Shown one piece after another: positions 15,667-24,491 of a DNA stretch of 64,000 nucleotides. The notes under the pieces are model-generated. The model was not told the origin of the DNA. It saw only the letters and a list, made by a program, of their open reading frames with translations, and made no database searches. Source of the stretch: a bacterium (GTDB taxonomy: Bacteria; Vulcanimicrobiota; JABDET01). The position numbers were made by a program, and so were the translations under genes. Numbering within the stretch: position 1 is the first letter of the stretch; every line of letters starts with the position of its first letter. The DNA lies in contig JAKAVV010000010.1 in assembly GCA_021817145.1 (NCBI GenBank), positions 23,951 to 87,950 of the forward strand. Reading direction: 5' to 3'.

Positions 15667-16665
15667 ATGCCGATTTATTTAGATCCCTGGAACCCTGAGT
15701 TTTCTTCTTCTCTTCAAGCTGAACAGCCTGAAGAGGGTTCTTCTCCTGATATTCGCTTAGATGTAGAATCTATTGAATGGAAAGCGGTAAAACCAGAACT
15801 TATCCCTGCTGATTTTATTTTTGTGGATGGGGTTAGACGAGTGGAGTCCAGAGTTATTTATCAAAACGGAAAGCTCTTCTATGGAGTTTTTGGCTCTGCC
15901 GCAGCAGGCGGGATTTGGATGAAAAAAGCTCAGTTGAACTTGACGCAGAACAGTTTAGTAAAATCTCTTGTGCGGCGATACCTGATTACAGGTGGAGGAA
16001 TTCTCCCTTTTGACCATGAGATTTCCATGAAGGGGTTAAACTTTCTTCCTGTTTCTATTCCTGATGAGGATCATGATTCTCCTGTCCAAAAACTTCAGCA
16101 GCTGATGAGAGATCAGGAAGGTGAAGTGATTCATGAGCTGGCAGAGAAGAATTTAGACTCTCTTTTAATTGCGGATGGTCCTCTGCATTTTCCATGGGCA
16201 AAAAAGAATCCTGTTTTAGGGTATATTAAATCTTTCCATGAATGGTACCTGCCAGCTCCTTATCTGGGTCTATTAACAGAATTAAGGGTTTCAGAAAGGA
16301 CTCCTATTTTTTTAATTTCCGGTCAAACTTCTCGATTTCCCGATCGGTTTTCATGGTTTGTCCGTTTGTCAAAACCAGGATCTGGAGATTCTCCTCTTTC
16401 AGGATTGGCAAGGCTGGAAACCTCTTGCGATTTTGGGCTTGAAAAAGCTCATCTGCTGGCAAATTCATCCTGTCTGCTTTCTTTTTATGGAGCCAGCAGA
16501 GAAAGAGATCCTCGTTCACCTCAAAACCTTCTGCCAATCGGGATTCTGGAAGGGCAGTTAAAACATCTGCTGGGAGATTCAGGAATCGTAAAGAGATCGA
16601 TTCATTCCTGGATCTTTATTTCGGCGCAGAAATCCCCATCTGCTGCCACACATTCTGCCATTTAG
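15667..16665 (+). CDS. NurA-domain-like protein (putative nuclease)
   Basis: A 332-residue protein with the layout of NurA-type 5'-3' nucleases: IFVDGVRRVESRV near residues 51-63 with the first metal-binding Asp, LLIADGPLHF near 168-177 with the second, KSFHEWYLPAPYLGLL, FSWFVRL, and a C-terminal DPRSPQNLLPIGILEGQLKHLLGD motif that I associate with this family. In archaea and some bacteria NurA works with the HerA ATPase in DNA-end resection; no herA is in the window. It lies seven bases after the acyl-CoA dehydrogenase. Its last 50 bases overlap the convergent gene. Confidence 0.62.
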   Translation: MPIYLDPWNPEFSSSLQAEQPEEGSSPDIRLDVESIEWKAVKPELIPADFIFVDGVRRVESRVIYQNGKLFYGVFGSAAAGGIWMKKAQLNLTQNSLVKSLVRRYLITGGGILPFDHEISMKGLNFLPVSIPDEDHDSPVQKLQQLMRDQEGEVIHELAEKNLDSLLIADGPLHFPWAKKNPVLGYIKSFHEWYLPAPYLGLLTELRVSERTPIFLISGQTSRFPDRFSWFVRLSKPGSGDSPLSGLARLETSCDFGLEKAHLLANSSCLLSFYGASRERDPRSPQNLLPIGILEGQLKHLLGDSGIVKRSIHSWIFISAQKSPSAATHSAI

Positions 16666-17776
16666 CAGCTCCTGGCATACTGACATAAGGATCTCCGTTT
16701 GCTGGCAGAACCAACTGCCCCTTCGAATTTTGGGCATATTTTGTTAAAAGATTAACCATTGCTTTAAAGGCGCTTTGTCCTGTCATTCCCTTGCTTCCTC
16801 CGCCTGCTAAAGCCGCCACCTTTTTAGCAAGCGCAGGATTTTGCTGGGCGAGAGAGGCATAAGTGTCTCCAAGGGTATCAGAACCTGCCTGCCAGATCTG
16901 TTTCATTGAGAGGCCAAGATAAGAATTCAAGAATCTTAAGAACATAACACCACATCCATTTCCTCTTGTGCTCTGGTCAGTCATTGAATTGTCATTGACA
17001 TAATCAGTATGTCCTTTGCTCCACCAGTACTGAGATACTCCGTTATTGAATCCTGAAACCTGATCAATTGGGGAGTTTACCTGGCTTCCAATTAAAAACG
17101 CCATGAGTCTGCTCATGGCTTCTCCATTGGTGTTTCCGCAAGCCCATCCTCCATTTGCTGTTCGATTCGGATGAGCATCATTCCAGAAGGCTTCATAAGA
17201 TTCCGTTAATTCAGCAGCAAACAAAGCAGGAGCTAAATATCCGCCGGCTCCTGAAGCAGCCCCTTGTACCGCTGCTTTTGCTGTTTTTCCCGCTGCAGCC
17301 AGATAGGATCCATTATTTTTTAAACTGTCCAGAACGAATTCAGTATCATGACATCCAAAATGATAAGCTCCATAAGCTCCCTGGGAACCCCCTCCTGACA
17401 CATAAACAGGATAAGGTTTGTAAGGGTTTCCAGTGTTCGGGTTATTTTGATTTCTTGGGATTTTAACTCCAGAAACCTGTGAAAGAATAGAATCAATTAA
17501 AGCTCCTGACTGCAGCAGCTGCAGAGCTGCCGGTTTTGCGTCCCCATTGGGACCATTTGGGTTATAGTACACGTCTGCAATCGGGCTGCCTGCGGCATTT
17601 GTGATTGTTCCAGCTGAAGCCGCCCCTGATGGAGGCACATTCCCAGGAGTCTGCGGAAGAGAAACTTGCTTAAGCGCTTTTTGGAGAGCTGACCCTTTTA
17701 ATCCGATAAATTTGCTGTTAATAGGTGAAAAAGTCCCCATTCCACAGCTGCTTCCAGAATTCTTTACTGCTTCCAT
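16616..17776 (-). CDS. Unknown Gly/Asn-rich protein, paralogue of the protein at 51473-52447
   Basis: A 386-residue protein. The first about 210 residues are Gly, Asn, Pro and Ala rich with low complexity. The last about 160 hold a conserved-looking domain: ACGNTNGEAMSRLMAF, YWWSKGHTDYVNDN, GCGVMFLRFLNSYLGLSMKQI and DTLGDTYASLAQ. The same ordered motifs occur in the protein at 51473-52447, so the two are paralogues. No signal peptide is visible. ATG at 17776 is preferred, with AGGAGG eight bases upstream. Similar motifs exist, from memory, in uncharacterised proteins of other bacteria; I know no function. Conserved Glu, Arg and His could be catalytic but this is unproven. Confidence 0.75.
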   Translation of the reverse strand: MEAVKNSGSSCGMGTFSPINSKFIGLKGSALQKALKQVSLPQTPGNVPPSGAASAGTITNAAGSPIADVYYNPNGPNGDAKPAALQLLQSGALIDSILSQVSGVKIPRNQNNPNTGNPYKPYPVYVSGGGSQGAYGAYHFGCHDTEFVLDSLKNNGSYLAAAGKTAKAAVQGAASGAGGYLAPALFAAELTESYEAFWNDAHPNRTANGGWACGNTNGEAMSRLMAFLIGSQVNSPIDQVSGFNNGVSQYWWSKGHTDYVNDNSMTDQSTRGNGCGVMFLRFLNSYLGLSMKQIWQAGSDTLGDTYASLAQQNPALAKKVAALAGGGSKGMTGQSAFKAMVNLLTKYAQNSKGQLVLPANGDPYVSMPGAAKWQNVWQQMGISAPK

Positions 17777-17807
17777 AACCATGACCTCCTTTTACACAAC
17801 CCTCTTA

Positions 17808-17834
17808 AGTATAGAATACCGCATTTTACCTCAA
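17808..17834 (-). promoter_or_regulatory. Possible promoter of the Gly/Asn-rich protein gene
   Basis: Reading the minus strand, TTGAGG (17834-17829) is followed after 15 bases by TATACT (17813-17808), then by AAAAGGAGG and the start codon. The -10 box is good; the spacer is short, so confidence is moderate. Confidence 0.4.
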
Positions 17835-17889
17835 CTGGCTAGTGGGAAATTGTGAACGTATTATTACCTGTTCTACAGATGTGAAAGGG

Positions 17890-18411
17890 TTAAGAGTTTT
17901 CTTTGGGTTTGTTTATTGGCGCGTTCTGAGAGGAGTCCTGTGGAAGGTTCAGATGGTTTAAAATTTTTAAAATCAGTTCGTTTTGATATTCCAGGTGATG
18001 CAAAATCAATTCGACTTCTTGTTCCGCTTTTTTGTTGACTTCGAAATCCGCTTCAGCTCTCTGCTCTGCATGCCTGCCCTGCAGGTTTTGTCCCAGCATG
18101 ATTAAAGGCATCAAAAATAACTGAATCATATTGGACATGAAAAGCCAGAGAACAAATCCTGGATAAGGATCAAATCTTAATGGTTCTGGACCCAGAGTAT
18201 TCCAGGCAAGCCACAATATTGTCCAGATAAAAACGATGAGGAAAAAGCCCATTGTTCCGATATGCTCTGTGATCCAGACAGCCAGCTTTTCAAGGTTGGA
18301 TAAGCTTTTTTCATATTCTTCATTGACGTTTCTGATGGCTTTTCTCTGGCTTTTAAATTCTTTTAGAGACAGAGGCTGCCAGTGATTACTCTGAACTGAA
18401 TTTGTAGGCAT
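17890..18411 (-). CDS. DUF1003 family membrane protein
   Basis: A 173-residue protein. A soluble N-terminus is followed by two membrane helices (about 52-72 and 86-106) separated by WNTLGPEPLRFDPYPGFVLW, and by LGQNLQGRHAEQRAEADFEVNKKAEQEVELILHHLE. The FDPYP loop and the ADFEVNKKAE helix are characteristic of DUF1003. Function of the family is not established. It stands alone, 114 bp upstream of the DUF-rich region and convergent with nothing; its promoter must lie between 18412 and 18480. Confidence 0.88.
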   Translation of the reverse strand: MPTNSVQSNHWQPLSLKEFKSQRKAIRNVNEEYEKSLSNLEKLAVWITEHIGTMGFFLIVFIWTILWLAWNTLGPEPLRFDPYPGFVLWLFMSNMIQLFLMPLIMLGQNLQGRHAEQRAEADFEVNKKAEQEVELILHHLEYQNELILKILNHLNLPQDSSQNAPINKPKENS

Positions 18412-18480
18412 CGCCGACTACCATCCTTTCTGTTTCTTTATGTGGATTCTAACTAGTGGTTAGGAAGACCTCCCACTTCA

Positions 18481-20553
18481 CTACGTATTCGTGTATTTGG
18501 GATAAGGATGACGCGCTTGAAGGATCGCATCCAATTTTTGATCTGCCATCAGTAGAGAAGGATCTTCTTTCTCTCTCAAGATTTTTTTTAACTCCAGGAG
18601 CTCATCTCGATAAGCAGCCGCTTTTTCAAATTCCAGATTTCTGGCTGCTTCTTTCATTACGGATTCTATTTCGCCAATCATGTTTAAAATTTGCTCGCTT
18701 TCCAGCTTTTCTTTGTTTTGCGTTTTATAGACAGTTTTCGTTTCTTTTAATTGAATCACTTCCAGGATATCTTTTACGCTTTTGCGAATCGTTTCTGGAG
18801 TGATTCCATGCTCCTTATTATAAGCGATCTGGATTTTTCTCCTCCGTTCGGTTTCTTGCAGAGCTTTTTGAATCGAGTTTGTCATTTGATCCGCGTATAA
18901 AATCACTTGACCTGAAACATTTCGAGCAGCTCTTCCCATGGTTTGAATCAAAGTTGTTTCAGAGCGCAGAAACCCTTCTTTGTCAGCATCTAAAATGGCC
19001 ACAAGGCTGACTTCTGGAAGATCAAGCCCTTCCCTGAGGAGATTGATTCCAACCAGACAGTCAAATTCCCCTAGACGCAGATCCCTTAAGATTTGTATTC
19101 TATCCAGAGTTTCGATTTCTGAATGAAGATATCGCACCTTTAATCCTATCCCAATCAGATAATCTGTCAGATCTTCAGCCATTTTTTTCGTCAGGGTGGT
19201 TACCAGGGTTCTTTCTTTTTTGGCGACCCGATTTTTAATTTCTCCGATTAAATCGTCAATTTGTCCATGAGTAGGGCGAATGACAACTTCAGGGTCAATT
19301 AATCCTGTAGGACGTACGATCTGCTCCACAACCTGCCGCGAGTGTTTTAATTCGAATTTTCCAGGAGTTGCTGTCACATAAACTGCCTGGTGAATTTTCG
19401 CGTAAAATTCATCCCATTTCAAAGGCCGATTATCCAGAGCTGAAGGAAGGCGAAATCCGTTTTCAATCAGAGTCCGTTTTCTAGCCTGATCCCCTTCATA
19501 CATTCCACCCAATTGCGGGATGGTTACATGAGATTCATCAATAAAGATCAAAAAGTTTTTAGGAAAATAATCAATCAAAGTATAAGGAGGTTCCCCCTGG
19601 TTTCTGAGAGATAAGTGCCGCGAGTAATTTTCAATTCCGCTGCAGTATCCGATTTCTCTCAGCATTTCCAGATCGTATTTCGTACGTTTCTCAAGTCGTT
19701 CCGCTTCCAGCAGCTTCCCCTCTTTTCTGAATTTTTTTAATTGTTCTTCCAGTTCTTCTTCAATTCGTTTGAGAGCAAGGTTCGCTTTTTCTTCAGGGGT
19801 AATCCAGTGCTTAGCGGGATAAATGACAATGTCATTTCGTTTTTCCAGAATTTTCCCTGTGATGGGATCTAGAATCAGAATGTTTTCAATGGTATCATCA
19901 AACAAACTGATTCGAATGATAATTTCCAGGTCTGCGGGGGAGATCTCGATCAAATCCCCTTTTACTCTGAATTTTCCTCTGGACAGTTCTGTGTCATTTC
20001 TTCCAAACTGCATTCTAACCAGCTGCTTGATGATCTGAGCTCGGTTTATTTTGCTGGTTTTTTCTAAATAAATCGTCATGTCCAGATAATCCTGGGGATT
20101 TCCGATTCCATAAATACAGGAAACGCTTGCCACAACAAGAGTGTCAGCCCTCCGTAAAATCGCCTGTGTGGCAGAATGTCTTAATCGATCGATTTCATCA
20201 TTGATGGATGCGTCTTTTTCAATATAGGTGTCGGTTTGAGGAATATAGGCTTCAGGTTGATAATAGTCATAGTAACTGACAAAGTATTCGACCGCATTTT
20301 CCGGAAAAAATTCTCTGAACTCTGAGCACAGCTGCGCAGCCAGTGTTTTATTGTGGGAAATAACAAGGGCAGGTCTTTGAACTTCAGCAATCACAGATGC
20401 CATAGTAAAAGTTTTTCCTGAACCAGTGACCCCGAGCAGGGTTTGCTCCTGATAATCTTTATTAATTCCATCAATCAACTGCCGAATAGCTTTCGGCTGA
20501 TCTCCACGAGGAGCAAAAGGGGCTTTTAATTTAAACTGTTTCACTGTGATCAA
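18481..20553 (-). CDS. uvrB: Excinuclease ABC subunit B
   Basis: A 690-residue damage-verification helicase of nucleotide excision repair. Visible are [14 protein letters not shown], Walker [13 protein letters not shown], the beta-hairpin [21 protein letters not shown] that clamps damaged [17 protein letters not shown] (helicase motif II), [31 protein letters not shown] (motif VI) and the C-terminal UVR motif ([27 protein letters not shown], split across about 634-660) that contacts UvrC. The frame opens with TTG at 20553; GTG at 20544 is an alternative and neither has a good ribosome site. Confidence 0.97.
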   Translation of the reverse strand: MITVKQFKLKAPFAPRGDQPKAIRQLIDGINKDYQEQTLLGVTGSGKTFTMASVIAEVQRPALVISHNKTLAAQLCSEFREFFPENAVEYFVSYYDYYQPEAYIPQTDTYIEKDASINDEIDRLRHSATQAILRRADTLVVASVSCIYGIGNPQDYLDMTIYLEKTSKINRAQIIKQLVRMQFGRNDTELSRGKFRVKGDLIEISPADLEIIIRISLFDDTIENILILDPITGKILEKRNDIVIYPAKHWITPEEKANLALKRIEEELEEQLKKFRKEGKLLEAERLEKRTKYDLEMLREIGYCSGIENYSRHLSLRNQGEPPYTLIDYFPKNFLIFIDESHVTIPQLGGMYEGDQARKRTLIENGFRLPSALDNRPLKWDEFYAKIHQAVYVTATPGKFELKHSRQVVEQIVRPTGLIDPEVVIRPTHGQIDDLIGEIKNRVAKKERTLVTTLTKKMAEDLTDYLIGIGLKVRYLHSEIETLDRIQILRDLRLGEFDCLVGINLLREGLDLPEVSLVAILDADKEGFLRSETTLIQTMGRAARNVSGQVILYADQMTNSIQKALQETERRRKIQIAYNKEHGITPETIRKSVKDILEVIQLKETKTVYKTQNKEKLESEQILNMIGEIESVMKEAARNLEFEKAAAYRDELLELKKILREKEDPSLLMADQKLDAILQARHPYPKYTNT

Positions 20554-20672
20554 TTTTTAAAATAGATAGAGATAATATTCTCCTTTTCGCTCCTGGTTTA
20601 ATCTTTTCCCCTCTTTTTCGCAGGAATTAATTTTGTTTAAACGAAACAAAATTTGTTGGAAATTGATATCTA

Positions 20673-21794
20673 ATGGCTGATTTACTGCTGGATCTTCTGA
20701 AGTTGATGTCGAAGCAAGGAGCTTCTGATTTGTATTTAAAAGTAGGAAGCTCTCCCATGCTCCGCATCGAAGGGGAAATGGTGTCAGTAAAAGTGGATAA
20801 ATTGACACCGGATCAAACCCAGGGAATAGCCAATGAATTAATGAATGAAATTCAAAAAGTAAAATTTGTAAGGAATCCTGAAATCAATCTGATCCACAGT
20901 GTTCCCGGCACAGGTAGATTCAGAGTCAATATTTATAAGCAGAGAGGAAGTGTGGGGATGGTTTTTCGCCAGGTAAAAGAAGAGATTCAAACCCTGGATG
21001 AATTAGGGCTTCCTCATATTTTAAAAGAGCTTGCTTTAACCCCTAGAGGATTGATTTTGATAACAGGCCCCTCAGGCTCTGGGAAGTCCACCACTCTGGC
21101 CGCCATGATTGACTGGATTAATGAGCAAAAAGCAGGGCATATTATTACCATTGAAGATCCGATTGAATTTCTGCATCGAGACAAAAATTGCATTATCAGT
21201 CAGAGAGAGATTGAATCCGACACGAACAGTTTCAGCGATGCTTTAAAAAATGTGGTTCGCCAGTCTCCTGATGTCATTTTAATTGGAGAGATGAGAGATA
21301 GAGAATCGGTTTCATCTTCTGTTTTTTTCGCTGAAACAGGCCACCTTGTTTTAAGTTCTCTCCATTCAATAAACGCCAATCAAGCCCTTGAGAGGATCAT
21401 TAATTTTTTCCCTCCTGACGTCCATCGCGAACTTTTTGTTCAACTGTCTTTAAATATGAGGGGGATTGTTGGGCAGCGTCTTCTTCCTCGTCAAGATGGA
21501 AAAGGGAGAATCCCTGCAGTAGAAGTTTTATTGAATAATGCTCGATTTCGCGAACTTTTAAAGGTCGGAGATCTGGGAACCATTAAAAGAGAAATAGATA
21601 TGTTTCAAAATGACGGAATGCAGAGTTTCGATTCTTCCATTCTGCAGTTGTATCAAAAAAAATTAATTTCGCAGGAGACCGCTCTATCTCATGCGGACAG
21701 CCCCAATGATTTAAGATTGAAGATTAAAATGATGCCTCCTAGAGATTCAACCGTTGAAATTAGGGCTGCTTCTTCAGAAGGGACGGCTCGATGA
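20673..21794 (+). CDS. PilT/PilU family type IV pilus retraction ATPase
   Basis: A 373-residue ATPase that drives pilus disassembly at the inner membrane. The N-terminal PAS-like domain contains QGASDLYLKVGSSPMLRIEGE. The ATPase core has Walker A GPSGSGKSTT near 130, the Asp box IITIEDPIEFLH, Walker B DVILIGEMRD and the His box ETGHLVLSSLHS. SINANQALERIINFFPPD resembles PilU more than PilT. A second PilT-like protein is encoded at 47495. It is divergent from uvrB and overlaps the ferredoxin gene by four bases (ATGA), an unexplained pairing. Confidence 0.92.
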   Translation: MADLLLDLLKLMSKQGASDLYLKVGSSPMLRIEGEMVSVKVDKLTPDQTQGIANELMNEIQKVKFVRNPEINLIHSVPGTGRFRVNIYKQRGSVGMVFRQVKEEIQTLDELGLPHILKELALTPRGLILITGPSGSGKSTTLAAMIDWINEQKAGHIITIEDPIEFLHRDKNCIISQREIESDTNSFSDALKNVVRQSPDVILIGEMRDRESVSSSVFFAETGHLVLSSLHSINANQALERIINFFPPDVHRELFVQLSLNMRGIVGQRLLPRQDGKGRIPAVEVLLNNARFRELLKVGDLGTIKREIDMFQNDGMQSFDSSILQLYQKKLISQETALSHADSPNDLRLKIKMMPPRDSTVEIRAASSEGTAR

Positions 21795-22081
21795 CTTATG
21801 TGATTGCCGAACCCTGCATTGGTGAAAAAAATACGGCTTGTGTTGATGTCTGCCCTGTTAACTGCATTCACTCAGATGGCAAACCTCAATATTACATTGA
21901 TCCCTTTGTATGCATCAACTGCGGGGCTTGCGCCCCTGCCTGTCCTGTCAATGCTATTTTCCCTTTACACAAACTTCCTAAAAAATGGAAGCAGTATGGG
22001 GAGATCAATAAGGCTTTTTATCTGGCTCGCGATTCAGAAGGAGTTTTTGCTGCTGAAACAAATATTTCATCCGTGTCTTGA
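21791..22081 (+). CDS. Ferredoxin with two cluster-binding motifs (7Fe/8Fe type)
   Basis: A 96-residue electron carrier. The first motif spans CIGEKNTACVDVCPVNC near residues 9-25, with spacing typical of the [3Fe-4S]/[4Fe-4S] ferredoxins of Mycobacterium and Thermus. The second is CINCGACAPACPVNAI near 41-56, a classic CxxCxxCxxxCP site. The C-terminal helix (KWKQYGEINKAFYL) also fits this group. Start is coupled to the pilus ATPase stop by ATGA. Redox partner unknown. Confidence 0.92.
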   Translation: MTYVIAEPCIGEKNTACVDVCPVNCIHSDGKPQYYIDPFVCINCGACAPACPVNAIFPLHKLPKKWKQYGEINKAFYLARDSEGVFAAETNISSVS

Positions 22082-22105
22082 CGAATTTAAAATTTCTGGT
22101 ATAAT
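22078..22105 (+). promoter_or_regulatory. Sigma70-type promoter of the zinc-ribbon gene
   Basis: TTGACG at 22078-22083, overlapping the end of the ferredoxin gene, is followed after 16 bases by a perfect TATAAT (22100-22105). Transcription would begin about 22112, giving an approximately 11-base leader with GAGGGAG before the GTG start at 22123. Confidence 0.65.
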
Positions 22106-22122
22106 AGGGGGGTGAGGGAGAA

Positions 22123-22737
22123 GTGGGAAAAAACGAAACCTTAAATTGCCCAGCATGTAAAACAGAAGCCCTTCAGGCATTTAAAGCCGGATCTGTTACA
22201 ATTGAAAAGTGCCCTAAATGTTCGGGCTTGTGGTTTGATGGAGATGAGTTGGGACAGGTTGAAGATTTTCCTGATACAGAATTAACCAGCGATTTTCAAG
22301 ATCAGTTAGAAAATAGCTCTGTTGCCAGCGCTTCTGAAGCTCAATCTGATGTAAAGCCTCAGGAAATGCTCTGTCCTTTCTGCCAGAAACCAATGCTCAG
22401 ATATCAGTATGATTTAAGTTCTGGAGTCTGGATTCATGGATGCCCAGATGGGGATGGAATCTGGCTGGATAAAGGAGAAGTTTTAAAAGTCCATCAACAT
22501 TTACAGAATGCAGCGAAAGATCTTCCTCCGGAAAAAATGAAGGCTCTTATGTCACAGTTAAAACAAATTCAGCAAGACGAGCAGAGAAAAGAGGATGAAG
22601 CAGTTACTTCTCTATTTGGTCATCATCAAGGAGCTGGGACTCCTGTTTGGCATTTAATGGATGGGATTTGTCTTTTCGCGTATCACGCGATTAATAAAGT
22701 AGGGGAGGAGGTGGAAAAACTCGAAGAAAAAATGTAA
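22123..22737 (+). CDS. Protein with two TFIIB-type zinc ribbons
   Basis: A 204-residue protein that starts at GTG 22123. Two zinc ribbons of the zf-TFIIB type are visible: CPACKT...CPKCSGLWFDGDEL at about 9-46 and CPFCQKP...HGCPDGDGIWLDKGEV at about 85-122. The second has GCPDGDG where a CxxC would be expected, so its last ligand position is altered. A Gln/Lys-rich helical segment and a C-terminal tail follow. No membrane helix. The family is common and has no firm role. Confidence 0.8.
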   Translation: MGKNETLNCPACKTEALQAFKAGSVTIEKCPKCSGLWFDGDELGQVEDFPDTELTSDFQDQLENSSVASASEAQSDVKPQEMLCPFCQKPMLRYQYDLSSGVWIHGCPDGDGIWLDKGEVLKVHQHLQNAAKDLPPEKMKALMSQLKQIQQDEQRKEDEAVTSLFGHHQGAGTPVWHLMDGICLFAYHAINKVGEEVEKLEEKM

Positions 22738-22741
22738 TGCT

Positions 22742-22822
22742 GCTGTGTTGGCTGGACTGCGGATGCAGGGGCCAACAACCTGCGGAATGAACGAAGCAGG
22801 TTAAATCATTGGCCCTTTTCAG
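22742..22822 (+). ncRNA. Structured RNA or attenuator-like leader upstream of flgF
   Basis: Three mutually related stems are present. TGTTGGC (22746-22752) pairs with GCCAACA (22771-22777), enclosing CTGC-GGAT-GCAG. AACCTGC (22777-22783) pairs with GCAGGTT (22796-22802) around a 12-base loop starting GGAA. GGGCCAA (22769-22775) pairs with TTGGCCC (22809-22815), which is followed by TTTT. The first and third are mutually exclusive, an antiterminator/terminator-like arrangement. GGA lies in two hairpin loops, as in CsrA/RsmA targets. No known riboswitch class is recognised. Confidence 0.45.
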
Positions 22823-22925
22823 TGTGAGCCTCTACATAAGATTCTTTTTGGTAATGATGAAGAAGATTTTTATGTGAAGCGCCTCCTTGAGAAGGACTTA
22901 AGGGGGGATTAATACGGTAAGAGGA

Positions 22926-23654
22926 TTGTACTCTGCAGCCAGCGGTATGATTGCTCAGATGATTCGCACCAATACCATTGCTGATGATCTGGCTAATGTT
23001 GACACAACTGGATTTAAAAAACAGGTTTCTATTTTTCGATCCAGCAAGCTGACACCGATTTATAGAGTCACAGGGGAATCAGGGCCTTTTATTGGGAGCA
23101 TGGCAAGTGGAACTCGCTTTGTCCAAAACGAGACAAATTTTTCTCAGGGGTCTCTTCAGGAAACCAATAATCCACTGGATCTGGCAATTGAAGGTCCAGA
23201 TTTTTTTTCTGTGAAGACTCCGGGGGGGGATTTTTACACTCGTAATGGAGCTTTTTTTCTAAATTCAAAAGGGGAGCTTGTAACCCAGAATGGGTATCCC
23301 GTTTTAGATATTCACAAGCACAATATTGTTCTTGGTCCTGGAACTGTGCAGATCGATCAGAACGGAACGATTGCTGTTAATGGCACACCAGTCAGCCAAA
23401 TTCAGTTAGTCACCCTTCCTCAGACCCAGCAGATTTATAAAATGAGCGATAATTTATATCGCTATACAGGAACAACAGGCAAACAACAAGGAACTGTTCG
23501 TCAGGGATTTTTAGAAAGTTCTAATGTGAATGCCATTAAGGAGCTGGTGAAATTGATTCAAGCAGAAAGAACTTATGATGCCAGTTCCAAGGCAGTAACA
23601 GAAGAAGACAATGCTCTTAAACTGGCAGTAACGAATGTTGGGACAGGACAATGA
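22926..23654 (+). CDS. flgF: Flagellar basal-body rod protein FlgF (proximal-rod, FlgF/FlgG family)
   Basis: A 242-residue rod protein of the FlgF/FlgG family, assembled in the periplasm as part of the drive shaft. It contains ASGMIAQMIRTNTIADDLANVDTTGFKK at the N-terminus, NNPLDLAIEGPDFF in the middle, and GFLESSNVNAIKELVKLIQAERTYD at the C-terminus. The frame begins at TTG 22926, but homologues usually start M-x-RGLYxAASGM; the same reading upstream gives T-V-R-G-L with ACG at 22914, six bases after AGGGGGG. Start is therefore uncertain. First gene of the flagellar run, behind a structured leader. Confidence 0.9.
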   Translation: MYSAASGMIAQMIRTNTIADDLANVDTTGFKKQVSIFRSSKLTPIYRVTGESGPFIGSMASGTRFVQNETNFSQGSLQETNNPLDLAIEGPDFFSVKTPGGDFYTRNGAFFLNSKGELVTQNGYPVLDIHKHNIVLGPGTVQIDQNGTIAVNGTPVSQIQLVTLPQTQQIYKMSDNLYRYTGTTGKQQGTVRQGFLESSNVNAIKELVKLIQAERTYDASSKAVTEEDNALKLAVTNVGTGQ

Positions 23655-23696
23655 TAATCGGGGTTGTTATCTTAAATAAGGAGGTACAAGAATAAA

Positions 23697-24491
23697 ATGG
23701 CAATGATGAATGCGCTTTTTACAGCGGCTAGCGGAATGAGCGCTCAGCAGATGAATCTAGATGTGATTGCAAATAATTTAGCAAATGTCAGCACTACTGG
23801 ATTTAAAGAAAGCCGAGTTAATTTCGAAAATTTGCTGTCACAAATGATTCGCACCCCAGGGGCTCAGGTCGCATCAGGAATTCAAGAACCATCAGGAATT
23901 TCTGAAGGACTTGGAGTAAGACCTGGATCAACAGAAAGGATTTTTACTCAAGGGACTTTAACTCAAACCAATAATCCACTGGATCTGGCAATTCAAGGGA
24001 ATGGTTTTTTTCAGATTACTCTGCCAGATGGAACAACAGCTTATACTCGTGCTGGTTCATTTCAAGTTGACAGCACAGGACGGCTTGTGACTGCTGATGG
24101 CTTTCCTGTCAGCCCGCAAATTACGATTCCGCAGAACGCGATTTCTCTTTCTGTTGGAGAAGATGGAACAGTTTCAGCTCTGCTGCAAGGACAAACCACT
24201 CCTACTGTTGTTGGACAGATTACTCTTGCTAATTTCATTAACCCTGCTGGTTTGATGAATGATGGACAAAATCTTTATCTGCAGACAGCTGCATCCGGAC
24301 CTCCTATTATTGGAACCGCTGGAATCAATGGACTGGGAAGTCTGCAGCAGGGGTATTTAGAAAATTCCAATGTGGATGCGGTTAATCAGCTCATCAATGT
24401 GATTCTTGCCCAGCAGGCATTTGAATATAATTCTCGAGTGATTACATCATCCAACAATATGCTGAGCACAGTTGAGCAGATGGTGACCTGA
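23697..24491 (+). CDS. flgG: Flagellar distal-rod protein FlgG
   Basis: A 264-residue distal-rod protein. It has LFTAASGMSAQQMNLDVIANNLANVSTTGFKES at the N-terminus, TNNPLDLAIQGNGFFQI in the middle and QQGYLENSNVDAVNQLINVILAQQAFEYNSRVI at the C-terminus, all diagnostic for FlgG. AAGGAGG precedes ATG 23697. Its TGA shares a base with the flgA start. It is exported by the flagellar type III apparatus without a cleaved signal peptide, as in the family. Confidence 0.96.
   Translation: MAMMNALFTAASGMSAQQMNLDVIANNLANVSTTGFKESRVNFENLLSQMIRTPGAQVASGIQEPSGISEGLGVRPGSTERIFTQGTLTQTNNPLDLAIQGNGFFQITLPDGTTAYTRAGSFQVDSTGRLVTADGFPVSPQITIPQNAISLSVGEDGTVSALLQGQTTPTVVGQITLANFINPAGLMNDGQNLYLQTAASGPPIIGTAGINGLGSLQQGYLENSNVDAVNQLINVILAQQAFEYNSRVITSSNNMLSTVEQMVT

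Noticed and set aside
22742..22822. Signal recognition particle (4.5S) RNA
   Set aside because: A GGAA loop and AGCAGG are present, but the asymmetric loop and the conserved SRP domain IV pairing do not fit; kept only as a structured leader.
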